DNA from: Rutidosis leptorrhynchoides
Lineage: Eukaryota; Streptophyta; Magnoliopsida; Asterales; Asteraceae
Direction of reading: 5' to 3'
NCBI RefSeq assembly: GCF_046630445.1
Contig: NC_092342.1
Span: 78,666,001 to 78,730,000 of the forward strand
Length of the DNA: 64,000 nucleotides
Below the pieces are notes generated by a model. That model was not told the origin of the DNA. It saw nothing but the letters and a program-made list of their open reading frames with translations, and ran no database searches. Below, in pieces: positions 53,574 to 63,919 of this stretch (positions are counted from its first letter, which is position 1; the number at the start of each line of letters is the position of its first letter). Made by a program: the position numbers and the translations under genes.

Positions 53574-53590
53574 CGGGTAGTACCTACCCG
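53574..53590. other. Internal polypurine-tract-like palindrome of element D
   Basis: CGGGTAGTACCTACCCG followed by TTAA. The minus strand gives TTAACGGGTAGGTAC, the same as the 3' polypurine tract of D (48802-48816). It lies between the F-box ORF and gag. Element B has the equivalent at 8042-8058. Confidence 0.55.
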
Positions 53591-53782
53591 TTAAGTTCAT
53601 ACTTAGTAGCTAATATACAATTCAACTACTACAATTCTATATGAAAAACTGATTATAATAATATTTCGCGTTCAAACTTTTATACAATATTTTACAAACT
53701 TACAATACCGCTTATTTTACATAAAGCATGAAATATAGCACACAATAACTTTGATACAAGATTGTTGTGAAGATAATTCTAG

Positions 53783-54466
53783 CTAGTACACAAGTCGTTC
53801 AGCAAAGGCAATAAAGACACGTAATTCATACGTCCAGAAACAAGTCATGCATTCTGGTTTTACTAGGACTACTTCCCATCCTTGGTCTTGTGGAATATAA
53901 CCGTTATGGCCGTTGATAAGACAGCATGTTGTAACATCGTCAAAGGGACGAGGGTTACGTAATGACCAACAGTCTCGTAATAACCTAAAAACCTCATTTC
54001 TTACCCCAATTACCGACTCCGTCACTTGTGGGAACGTTTTGTTTAATAGTTGTAGCTCGATGTTCTTGTTCTCACTTTGGTGAGAAGCGAACATTACTAA
54101 CCCGTAAGCATAACATGCTTCTTTATATTGCATGTTAGCCGCTTTTTATAAATCACGAAGTCCTATATTCGGATATATTGAGTCAAAATAATTTCTTAAC
54201 CCGTTGCGTAAAATAGCATTTGGGTTCCCCGCAATATATGCGTCAAAGTAAACACATCGTAACTTATGGGTTTCCCAATGTGATATCCCCCATATTTCAA
54301 ACGAAAGTCTCTTATAAACCAAGACATTCTTAGAACGTTCTTCGAATGTCTTACAAACTGATTTCACCGTAAATAGTTGTGCCGAAGAATTCTGACCGAC
54401 TCTAGACAAGATTTCATCAATCATGTCTCCGGGTAGGTCTCTTAAAATATTGGGTTGTCTATCCAT
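53783..54466 (-). pseudogene. F-box-like ORF carried by element D (At1g67623/At2g35280 type), one in-frame stop
   Basis: The first part (106 codons from the ATG at 54464-54466) has an N-terminal F-box: LRDLPGDMIDEILSRVG, then LFTVKSVCKTFEE and VYKRLSFE. F-boxes bind Skp1 in SCF ubiquitin ligases. Next comes AGNPNAILRNGLRNYF, a motif of plant F-box proteins such as At1g67623 and At2g35280. One TAA follows GLRDL; four codons later the same frame continues (MQYKEACYAYGLVMFA) for 116 codons, ending with a Cys-containing segment (ECMTCFWTYELRVF). With the stop ignored the ORF is about 227 codons, roughly the size of a short F-box protein of this group. It runs in the same sense as gag-pol, between the acidic ORF and gag. 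Captured host gene or retained accessory gene; the family match is from memory of motifs. Confidence 0.75.
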
Positions 54467-54603
54467 TTTGTGTTTTTATACTGTAAAATAGACAAGAGTT
54501 AGATTCATAAAAAAAATACTTATTAATACAAGCAATTTTTACATATATCATAAAGCATAAGCACACTATATTACATATATTACACCACACGAATACAACT
54601 ATC

Positions 54604-55182
54604 TTATTCCGACTCGCTCGTTTCTTCTTCTTCGGTTTTGGTTCGTTTTGCCAAGTTTCTAAGGATATACGATGTTCCCCTAATACGAGCTGTCGTTTTC
54701 CACAACGGTTTAGAAAAACCTGGTGATTTAGAGGTTCCCGGGTCATTGTTACAACTTAAGGGCTTCGGGGGTTGACGATACATATAAAGTTCATCGGGGT
54801 TGGAATTAGATTTCTCTATTTTTATGCCCTTTCCCTTATTATTTTTTTTTGCCTTTTTAAATTCAGTTGGGGTAATTTCTATAACATCATCAGAATCCTC
54901 GTCGGGATCCGATTCATCGGAGAATTGGTAATCCTCCCAATATTTTGCTTCCTTGGCGGAAACACCGTTGACCATAAATAACTTTGGTCGGTTGGTTGAG
55001 GATTTTCTTCTACTTAACCGTTTTATTATTTCCCCCACTGGTTCTTCTTCCGGTTCCGATTCTTCTTCCGGTTCCGACTCTTCTTCCAGTTCCTCTTCGG
55101 GAACTTGTGAATCAGTCCAATATATATTCGACTCTTCATTATTATTAGGTGAGTCAATGGGATTTGTGCTAGAGGTAGACAT
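54604..55182 (-). CDS. Acidic leader ORF of element D (192 codons)
   Basis: Starts about 195 bases after the PBS (MSTSSTNPIDSPNNNEESN). It is strongly acidic at residues 28-50 (EEELEEESEPEEESEPEEE), then has a basic patch (IKRLSRRKSSTNRPK), a second acidic region (FSDESDPDEDSDDVIEI) and a Lys-rich stretch (KKAKKNNKGKGIKIEK). The C-terminal part is RGTSYILRNLAKRTK followed by an acidic tail. No stop or frameshift. No known domain; not gag. Its position and acidic, Ser-rich composition match the extra ORFs of elements B and C. A frame at 54459-54746 is only an overlap in another frame. Confidence 0.65.
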   Translation of the reverse strand: MSTSSTNPIDSPNNNEESNIYWTDSQVPEEELEEESEPEEESEPEEEPVGEIIKRLSRRKSSTNRPKLFMVNGVSAKEAKYWEDYQFSDESDPDEDSDDVIEITPTEFKKAKKNNKGKGIKIEKSNSNPDELYMYRQPPKPLSCNNDPGTSKSPGFSKPLWKTTARIRGTSYILRNLAKRTKTEEEETSESE

Positions 55183-55290
55183 CTATCACACAATATCAAA
55201 CATGTTAAGAGATTAATATATCACATAATATATACATGTTAATAATATATAGTTTCCAATAAAAATGTTAAGCAATCATTTTTAAAGAAA

Positions 55291-55377
55291 ACACGGTCGA
55301 AGTCCAGACTCACTAATGCATCCTAACAAACTCGATAAGACACACTAATGCAAATTTTCTGGTTCTCTAAGACCAAC
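55291..55377 (-). promoter_or_regulatory. Conserved post-PBS leader of element D
   Basis: Minus strand: TTGGTCTTAGAGAACCAG, then TGCATTAGTGTGTCT, then GGATGCATTAGTGAGTCT and GGACTTCGACCGTGT. Element B has the same order of blocks (9130-9214). Candidate packaging or dimerisation signal (inference). Confidence 0.45.
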
Positions 55378-55389
55378 GCTCGGATACCA
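55378..55389 (-). other. Primer-binding site of element D (tRNA-iMet type, one mismatch)
   Basis: Minus strand TGGTATCCGAGC, two bases from the LTR. Differs from TGGTATCAGAGC (elements B and C) at one base. Confidence 0.88.
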
Positions 55390-55391
55390 AC

Positions 55392-58300
55392 TGAAATGTC
55401 CCGTTCTTATTGATTAAAAACGTTCCATATTAATTGATTTCGTTGCAAGGTTTTGACCTCTATATGAGATGTTTTTCAAAGACTGCATTCATTTTTAAAA
55501 CAAACCATAACCTTTATTTCATAAATAAAGGTTTAAAAAGCTTTACGTAGATTATCAAATAATGATAATCTAAAATATCCTGTTTACACACGACCATTAA
55601 ATAATGGTTTACAATACAAATATGTTACATCGAAATCAGTTTCTTGAATGCAGTTTTTACACAATATCATACAAACATGGACTCCAAATCTTGTCCTTAT
55701 TTTAGTATGCAACAGCAAAAGCTCTTAGTATTCAACTGAGAATAAACATGCTTTAAACGTTAACAAAAATGTTGGTGAGTTATAGGTTTAACCTATATAT
55801 ATCAAATTGTAACAATAGACCACAAGATTTCATATTTCAATACACATCCCATACATAGAGATAAAAATCATTCATATGGTGAACACCTGGTAACCGACAT
55901 TAACAAGATGCATATATAAGAATATCCCCATCATTCCGGGACACCCTTCGGATATGATATAAATTTCGAAGTACTAAAGCATCCGGTACTTTGGATGGGG
56001 TTTGTTAGGCCCAATAGATCTATCTTTAGGATTCGCGTTAATTAGGGTGTCTGTTCCCTAATTCTTAGATTACCAGACTTAATAAAAAGGGGCATATTCG
56101 ATTTTGATAATTCAACCATAGAATGTAGTTTCACGTACTTGTGTCTATTTTGTAAATCATTTATAAAACCTGCATGTATTCTCATCCCAAAAATATTAGA
56201 TTTTAAAAGTGGGACTATAACTCACTTTCACAGATTTTTACTTCGTCGGGAAGTAAGACTTGGCCACTGGTTGATTCACGAACCTTTAACAATATATACA
56301 TATATATCAAAGTATGTTCAAAATATATTTACAACACTTTTAATATATTTTGATGTTTTAAGTTTATTAAGTCAGTTGTCCTCGTTAGTAACCTACAACT
56401 AGTTGTCCACAGTTAGATGTACAGAAATAAATCGATAAATATTATCTTGAATCAATCCACGACCCAGTGTATACGTATCTCAGTATTGATCACAACTCAA
56501 ACTATATATATTTTGGAATCAACCTCAACCCTGTATAGCTAACTCCAACATTCACATATAGAGTGTCTATGGTTGTTCCGAAATATATATAGATGTGTCG
56601 ACATGATAGGTCGAAACATTGTATACGTGTCTATGGTATCTCAAGATTACATAATATACAATACAAGTTGATTAAGTTATGGTTGGAATAGATTTGTTAC
56701 CAATTTTCACGTAGCTAAAATGAGAAAAATTATCCAATCTTGCTTTACCCATAACTTCTTCATTTTAAATCCTTTTTGAGTGAATCAAATTGCTATGGTT
56801 TCATATTGAACTCTATTTTATGAATCTAAATAGAAAAAGTATAGATTTATAGTCGGAAAAATAAGTTACAAGTCATTTTTGTAAAGGTAGTCATTTCAGT
56901 CGAAAGAACGACGTCTAGATGACCATTTTAGAAAACATACTTCCACTTTGAGTTTAACCATGATTTTTGGATATAGTTTCATGTTCATAATAAAAATCAT
57001 TTTTCCAGAATAACAACTTTTAAATCAAAGTTTATCATAGTTTTTAATTAACTAACCCAAAACAGCCCGCGGTGTTACTACGACGGCGTAAATCCGGTTT
57101 TACGGTATTTTTCGTGTTTCCAGGTTTTAAATCATTAAGTTAGCATATCATATAGATATAGAACATGTGTTTAGTTGATTTTAAAAGTCAAGTTAGAAGG
57201 ATTAACTTTTATTTGCGAACAAGTTTAGAATTAACTAAACTATGTTCTAGTGATTACAAGTTTAAACCTTCGAATAAGATAGCTTTATATGTATGAATCG
57301 AATGATGTTATGAACATCATTACTACCTCAAGTTCCTTGGATAAACCTACTGGAAATGAGAAAAATATATCTAGCTTCAAAGGATCCTTGGATGGCTTGA
57401 AAGTTCTTGAAGCAGAATCATGACACGAAAACAATTTCAAGTAAGATTTCCACTCGAAATAAGATTGTTATAGTTATAGAAATTGAATTAAAGTTTGAAT
57501 ATGATTATTACCTTGTATTAGAAAGATAACCTACTATAAGTAACAAAGGTTTCTTGATCTTGGATGATTACTTGGAATGAATTTATAAAACTTGGAGGTA
57601 AACTTGCAATCTTGGAAGTATTCTTGATTTTATGAAACTAGAACTTTTGGAATTTATGAAGAACACTTAGAACTTGAAGATAGAACTTGAGAGAGATCAA
57701 TTAGATGAAGAAAATTGAAGAATGAAAGTGTTTGTAGGTGTTTTTGGTCGTTGGTATGTGGATTAGATATAAAGGATATGTAATTTTGTTTTCATGTAAA
57801 TAAGTCATGAATGATTACTCATATTTTTGTAATTTTATGAGATATTTCATGCTAGTTTCCAAATGGTGGTTCCTACATATGTTAGGTGACTCACATGGGC
57901 TGCTAAGAGCTGATCATTGGAGTGTATATACCAATAGTACATACATCTAAAAGCTGTGTATTGTACGAGTACGAATACGGGTGCATACGAGTAGAATTGT
58001 TGATGAAACTGAACGAGGATGTAATTGTAAGCATTTTTGTTAAGTAGAAGTATTTTGATAAGTGTCTTGAAGTCTTTCAAAAGTGTATGAATACATATTA
58101 AAACACTACATGTATATACATTTTAACTGAGTCGTTAAGTCATCGTTAATCGTTACATGTAAATGTTGTTTTGAAACCTTTAGGTTAACGATCTTGTTGA
58201 ATGTTGTTAACCCATTGTTTATTATAACAAATGAGATGTTAAATTATTATATTATCATGATATTATGATATATAATATATCTTAGTATGATATATATACA

Positions 58301-58832
58301 GTTAAATGTCGTTACAACGATAATCGTTACATATATGTCTCGTTTCGAAATCATTAAGTTAGTAGTCTTATTTTTACATATGTATTTCATTGTTAATACA
58401 CTTAATAATATATTTACTTATCATTTAACATAATTAACCAAGTGTATCAATATCTTAATATGATTCATATGTACCTAGTAAGACGTTGTTATAACGATAA
58501 TCGTTATATATATCGTTTTCGAGTTTCTTAAATTAATAGTCTCATTTTTATGTATATAACTCATTGTTAAAATACCTAATGAGATACATAATTTTAATAA
58601 AATCATGTTAACTATATATATATAACCATATATATGTAATCGTATAGTTTTTACAAGTTTTAACGTTCGTGAATCACCGGTCAACTTGGGTGGTCAATTG
58701 TCTATATGAAACCTGTTTCAATTAATCAAGTCTTAACAAGTTTGATTGCTTAACATGTTGGAAACACTTAATCATGTAAATAACAATTTCATTTAATATA
58801 TATATAAACATGGAAAAGTTCGGGTCACTACA
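55392..58832 (-). repeat. 5' LTR of element D
   Basis: Right LTR of the minus-strand element, partner of 45363-48801. The conserved hairpin has one arm change here (AAGGT instead of GAGGT, 55447-55460). Confidence 0.95.
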
Positions 58833-58837
58833 CAGAT

Positions 58838-59299
58838 GATTCTTCATCAGACTCCAGTGACGACGAGGACCCTGCTGATATACCTATTCAGGCACCCTCC
58901 ACCCCGCCGAAGAAGCGGTACCGTCCTGATGGCACCATCATTCTAGGGGTAAATGGAGGTCGTGCTTTCACCGACGCTTTTGGTCGGCGTCGGAGGGTTA
59001 CTGCCCGTAAGCAGCTTGTACCGTACCCTGCCGACCCACTCATACGAAAGGCACCTCGTTACGTGCTGACTATTTATGGATCCGGGACATCTGCACCCCG
59101 TTTCGTGCGGTCTGCACCACCCGCACCACCAGCACCACCTGCACCACTCGCACCACCGGCACCACCAGCACCGGCTGCTCCACCATCTCCCACTGTAGAG
59201 GAATTGACAAGGGAGGTGGAGATCCTCCGAGCTCGGGTAGCTGAGCTTGAGGAGCAGATGGCTCAGGTTTTAGACATCCTACACCCACCTTCACCGTAG
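58838..59299 (+). CDS. Extra ORF of element C, second part (153 codons)
   Basis: Continues the frame of 44922-45362 after removal of element D and one TSD copy: 147 plus 153 codons, with no stop. It begins with more Ser/Asp residues (DSSSDSSDDEDPAD), then KKRYRPDGTIILGVNGG, a basic segment (FGRRRRVTARKQ), a Pro/Ala-rich stretch (repeats of APPAPPAP) and a C-terminal heptad pattern (VEELTREVEILRARVAELEE), predicted coiled coil. RYRPDGTI echoes RAPDGRLV in the first part. An AATAAA follows the stop by about 80 bases, so the ORF may end its own transcript. Function unknown. Confidence 0.75.
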   Translation, partial: DSSSDSSDDEDPADIPIQAPSTPPKKRYRPDGTIILGVNGGRAFTDAFGRRRRVTARKQLVPYPADPLIRKAPRYVLTIYGSGTSAPRFVRSAPPAPPAPPAPLAPPAPPAPAAPPSPTVEELTREVEILRARVAELEEQMAQVLDILHPPSP

Positions 59300-59379
59300 G
59301 ACTTTTGTATTAGATTTCCTGATGTAATCTAGTTGTAGTTTTATGTTTCGCTTATGTATTGTACGGACTTATTCAGATG

Positions 59380-59385
59380 AATAAA
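59380..59385 (+). terminator. Possible poly(A) signal after the C extra ORF
   Basis: AATAAA in GATGAATAAAACTTATT, about 80 bases after the ORF stop and 210 bases before gag. Inferred from sequence only. Confidence 0.4.
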
Positions 59386-59597
59386 ACTTATTATTATTAA
59401 TGAATGGAACTTTACGTTATTTAATTCTTGCACGATGTTCTATTTACATTACTGTACGATGATTCTATGGAATTATTACCTAGATGCGTTATTTAATAAC
59501 ATGTGATGTTTTGATTCCATGTTGGTTACTATATACTGTATTATTACTACTTGCATACTGGATTTTGACTTGAGTCAAAATTTTTGTTTAGAACATC

Positions 59598-61304
59598 ATG
59601 GCTAACGGTCGATCCACACCTACTGCTGCTCAAATTGAAGAAATGATCCAAGAACGTGTCGCCGCAACCCTAGCTGAAAAAAACCTCCAAGCTCCACCGC
59701 CACCGCCACCGGTTATCCCACCCATTCGAAATGGGTGTACTTACAAGGAATTCCAGAGCTGCAAACCACATAACTTCAGTGGAACCGAGGGACCGGTTGG
59801 TCTCACCAGATGGTTCGAGAAACTTGAATCAGTATTCCGAGTTAGCAACTGTTCGGAGGACAACAAGACCAAGTTTGCTTCGTGCACGCTATATGACGAC
59901 GCGCTAACGTAGTGGAACACGTTAGCTCAAGCGAAAGGCATTGATGAGGCGTATGCTACGCCATGGGAGGAATTCAAAGCGGCAATGATTGATGAGTATT
60001 GTCCGAGAACCGAAATACAAAAGATGGAGATGGAATTTATGCAGCTAAAGGCCGTTGGGAACGACCTTGATGGTTACAACAGGAGATTTTTGGAACTAGC
60101 TCTTATGTGTCCGACAATGGTTACCCCGGAATTCAAGCGTATGGAGAGATACTTCTGGGGACTCCCTAAGTCTATCAAAGGAAACGTCACATCGTCCAAA
60201 CCACCGAATGTTCCCGAAGCAATGCGCATGGCGCATACCCTCATGAATCAGATTCTCATTGATGAGCCGGAGAAGGCTAGGTTTGAAGCTGGTAGTAGCG
60301 AAAAGCAAAAGTGGGATAATAACAACAACAACAACAACAACAACAACCACCACCACAACAACAGGGGGAGAACCTATGACCAGACCCCCACCAAGAGGCA
60401 CAACAACGGTGGAAACCCCAACCCCAACAATAACCCCAACTCCAACCCAAACTACAAGGGAACCTTACCACAATGCAAGCGGTGTTACAAACACCACACT
60501 GGGTATTGCAATGTTGTCTGCGGGAAGTGTCAACGGTCTGGGCATGTTGGAAAAGACTGCAAGGTCAACACTTTGAATGGGAAGCCGAACCCCACGGGGC
60601 CGAGGAAGTGTTACGAATGCGGACAGACGGGCCATTTCAGAAATGCGTGTCCAAATAAGCGAAAAGACGGCGGACCACCCCGTGGTAGAGCTTTTAATGT
60701 TAATGCAAGGGATGCACACGATAACCCTGACTTGGTGACAGGTATATTCAAAATCAACAATCTTTTAGCTTCTGACTTGTTTGATACTGGTGCGGATAGA
60801 AGTTATGTATGTAGACATTTTTGCGATAAGATTAATTGGTCATTAGTCCCATTAAAAGAGAGTATGCTTGTCGAGGTCGCCAATGGAAAACTTGAAAAGG
60901 TTGACCATATTAGTCGTGGAGCTATTATCAACATAGCTGGTGCAGATTTCGAAATTAATTTGATACCTATCAAACTGGGAAGTTTTGACGTGATCGTTGG
61001 TATGGATTGGTTGAGAAAGATAAGGGCCGATATTATCTGTGGAGATAAAGCACTTCGCATACCACAAGGAGATGGCGAACCACTGGTGATCTATGGAGAG
61101 AGATGTACCTCGAAGTTGAACCTCATTAGTTGCGTGAAAGCGCAAAAGATTATGAAGAAGGGACGTTTTGCTGTCCTAGCACATGTGAAAGCGGTAGAAA
61201 CTGAGGTGAAGAGCGTGAACGACGTTCGAATTGTGAACGAATTTTCCGATGTCTTCCCAGAGGAATTGCCTGGATTGCCGCCGCCGAGAGCCGTAGAGTT
61301 TTAG
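59598..61304 (+). pseudogene. Element C: gag and aspartic protease
   Basis: ATG at 59598 (MANGRSTPTAAQIEEMI). Capsid part: GCTYKEFQSCKPHNFSG, TRWFEKLESVF, then TAG at 59910-59912 where Trp is expected (ALT-stop-WNTLA; element D has ALTWWNT). The frame continues with YNRRFLELALMCP, an Asn/His-rich linker, zinc knuckles (CGKCQRSGHVGKDC, CYECGQTGHFRNAC), an intact protease motif (LFDTGADRSYVC) and IVGMDWLRKIRADI. TAG at 61302-61304 falls in AVEF-stop-IDLVPG, where Gln is expected ([10 protein letters not shown] in element D). Confidence 0.95.
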
Positions 61305-62600
61305 ATCGACTTAGTGCCAGGAGCTGCACTTGTAGCTCGCGCACCTTATAGACTCGCACCTTCCGAGATGCAAGAATTACAGAGTCAACTACAAGAACTA
61401 TTAGATCGAGGGTTTATCCAACCAAGTTTCTCGCCTTGGGGTGCACCTGTGTTGTTTGTGAAAAAGAAGGATGGATCCTTCCGTATGTGTATCGACTACC
61501 GTGAACTCAACAAATTGACAATCAAGAATCGGTATCCTCTTCCCCGAATTGACGATCTTTTTGATCAACTACAAGGATCGAGCGTTTACTCTAAGATCGA
61601 TTTGCGATCTGGGTACCACCAGTTGAGGGTGAAGGAAAGTGACGTGATGAAAACTGCATTCAGGACCCGTTATGGTCATTATGAGTTTCTCGTGATGCCA
61701 TTCGGTTTGACAAATGCACCTGCCATGTTCATGGACCTCATGAATCGTGTCTGCAAGCCGTACTTGGATAAGTTTGTTATCATCTTCATAGATGATATCC
61801 TCATCTATTCTAAGAGCGAAGAAGAGCATGAGCAACACCTCCGACTAGTACTTGAACTCTTGAGACAAGAGCAACTTTACGCCAAATTCTCCAAGTGTGA
61901 ATTTTGGTTGAAGGAAGTTCAGTTTCTGGGTCATGTTGTGAGCGACCTGGGTATCAAAGTTGATCCCGCCAAGATTGAAGCCATCAGCAAGTGGGAGACC
62001 CCCACTACTCCAACGCATATTCGCCAATTCCTAGGTCTCGCCGGTTATTATCGAAGGTTTATAAAAGGTTTCTCTCTGATTGCGCGTCCTTTGACCGCGC
62101 TGACTCACAAGGGCAAGAAGTTCATTTGGGAACCCGCACACGAATCAGCATTCTAAACTTTGAAGAAGAAGTTAACTACCGCACCTATCCTATCACTTCC
62201 TGAGGGCAGTGACGACTTTGTTGTTTATTGTGATGCATCAAGGAGTGGTTTTGGTTGTGTACTGATGCAACGATCAAAGGTTATCGCTTAAGCCTCCCGC
62301 CAATTGAAGATTCACGAGCGGAACTACACTACTCATGATCTTGAACTTGGAGCCGTTGTCTTTGCGCTTAAATTGTGGAGACACTATTTGTATGGAACTA
62401 AGAGCACTATCTTCACCGATCACAAGAGTCTCCAACACATCTTCGATCAGAAGCAACTGAATATGAGACAGCGTCGATGGATCAAGACGCTCAACGACTA
62501 CGATTGTGAACTCTGTTATCACCCTGGCAAGGCCAATGTTGTAGCTGACGTTATGCCGGAAGAATTTGGGTACCTTATTATGGAGATCTACGAAACCTGA
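61305..62600 (+). pseudogene. Element C: reverse transcriptase and RNase H
   Basis: Same frame as gag. [91 protein letters not shown] (catalytic Asp pair intact), [34 protein letters not shown] at 62154-62156 (Gln expected) and TAA at 62289-62291 (Tyr expected; KVIAYASRQ in D) break it. RNase [54 protein letters not shown]. After VVAD there is a deletion and loss of frame (TGA 62598-62600). Confidence 0.95.
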
Positions 62601-63883
62601 TACTTGATGAAGCACACAAATCGAGATATTCGATTCATCCTGGAGCGGGCAAAATGTACCACGACCTTAAAGAACAGTATTGGTGGCCGAATCTTAAGAA
62701 GGACATTGCGACTTATGTTGGTAAGTGTTTGACTTGCTCGAAGGTTAAAGCCGAGCATCAGAGACCTTCTGGTTTACTTCAACAACCAAAAATCCCACAA
62801 TGGAAGTGGGAACGGATAACAATGGATTTCATTACTAATCTGCAGAAGACGGTGGGCAGATACGATACCATTTGGGTTATTGTTGACCGCCTTACCAAAT
62901 CTGCACACTTCCTAGCAATGAAGGAAACAGATATGATGGAAAGACTTGCTCAACTGTACATCAAAGAGGTTGTATCACGTCATGGTGTACCTTTATCGAT
63001 CATCTCCGATCGCGATCCCCGTTTTGCCTCTAGATTTTGGCGTTCTTTGCAAGAAGCCATGGGAACTCGTCTTGACATGAGTACTGCTTATCATCCTCAG
63101 ACTAACGGGCAAAGTGAACGAACAATTCAGACGTTGGAAGACATGTTGCGTGCATGTGTCATTGATTTTGGAAAGGCCTGGGAAAGGCATTTGCCACTAG
63201 CCGAATTCTCGTACAACAACAGTTATCACTCTAGCATTAATGCTGCACCTTTTGAAGCATTGTATGGCCGCAAGTGCCAATCTCCTATTTGTTGGGCCGA
63301 AGTAGGCGAAAAGCAAATCACTGGACCCGAGGTAGTCCACGAAACCACGGAGAAGATTGCTCAGATTCAAGCTAGACTTAAGACTGCCCGCGATCGTCAA
63401 AAGAGTTATGCTGATCTTAAACGTAAGGACTTTGAATTCAACGTGGCCGACCGTGTAATGTTAAAGGTTGCACCTTGGAAAGGTGTGATCCATTTTGGAA
63501 AACGTGGAAAGTTAAACCCACGATACATTGGTCCTTTTGAAATCTTAGAACGTGTTGGACCCGTTGCTTACCCTTTGGATCTACCAGCACAATTGAGCTT
63601 AGTTCATCCTACCTTCCACGTGTCAAACTTGAAGAAGTGTCTTGCGGCACCGGAACTTATCATACCACTGGAAAAACTTACGATTGATGACAAACTTCAC
63701 TTTGTGGAAGAACCTGTTGAAATTATGGATCGTGAGATCAAAACTTTGAAACGCAACAAGATTCCGATCATCCGAGTACGATGGAATGCCAAACGAGGAC
63801 CTGAGTTTACTTAGGAGCGAGAGGACCAAATGATGCGGAAGTATCCTCACCTTTTCCCGACTCCTCCATCTACCTCAGCTTAA
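62601..63883 (+). pseudogene. Element C: integrase and chromodomain
   Basis: In a frame shifted from RNase H. Zinc region: [36 protein letters not shown]. Core: [66 protein letters not shown]. Then [29 protein letters not shown]-type linker and the chromodomain tail ([16 protein letters not shown]). TAG at 63812-63814 replaces Trp in the expected TWERED. Stop TAA at 63881-63883 after KYPHLF and a short tail. Confidence 0.95.
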
Positions 63884-63904
63884 AATTTCGGGACGAAATT
63901 TTCT

Positions 63905-63919
63905 TTAACAGGTGGGTAA
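63905..63919 (+). other. Polypurine tract of element C
   Basis: TTAACAGGTGGGTAA immediately before TGTAACG. It matches the layout of TTAACGGGTAGGTAC in B and D. Confidence 0.7.

Larger units (their letters stand above)
45363..58832 (-). mobile_element. Gypsy chromodomain element D (complete, nested in C), TSD CAGAT
   Basis: LTRs 45363-48801 and 55392-58832 (3439 and 3441 bases), both TGAAATGTCCCG to GGTCACTACA. The flanks carry CAGAT at 45358-45362 and 58833-58837. In sense (minus) order: 5' LTR, PBS, leader, acidic ORF, F-box-like ORF, palindromic polypurine-like site, gag, protease, RT, RNase H, integrase, chromodomain, polypurine tract, 3' LTR. The two LTRs are very similar, so the insertion is younger than C. 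Gag-pol has three in-frame stops and altered active-site motifs, so this copy is not autonomous. Confidence 0.97.

Noticed and set aside
59070-59294. Frame opposite the Pro/Ala-rich part of the C extra ORF
   Set aside because: Shadow frame of a GC-rich repeat-like coding stretch.
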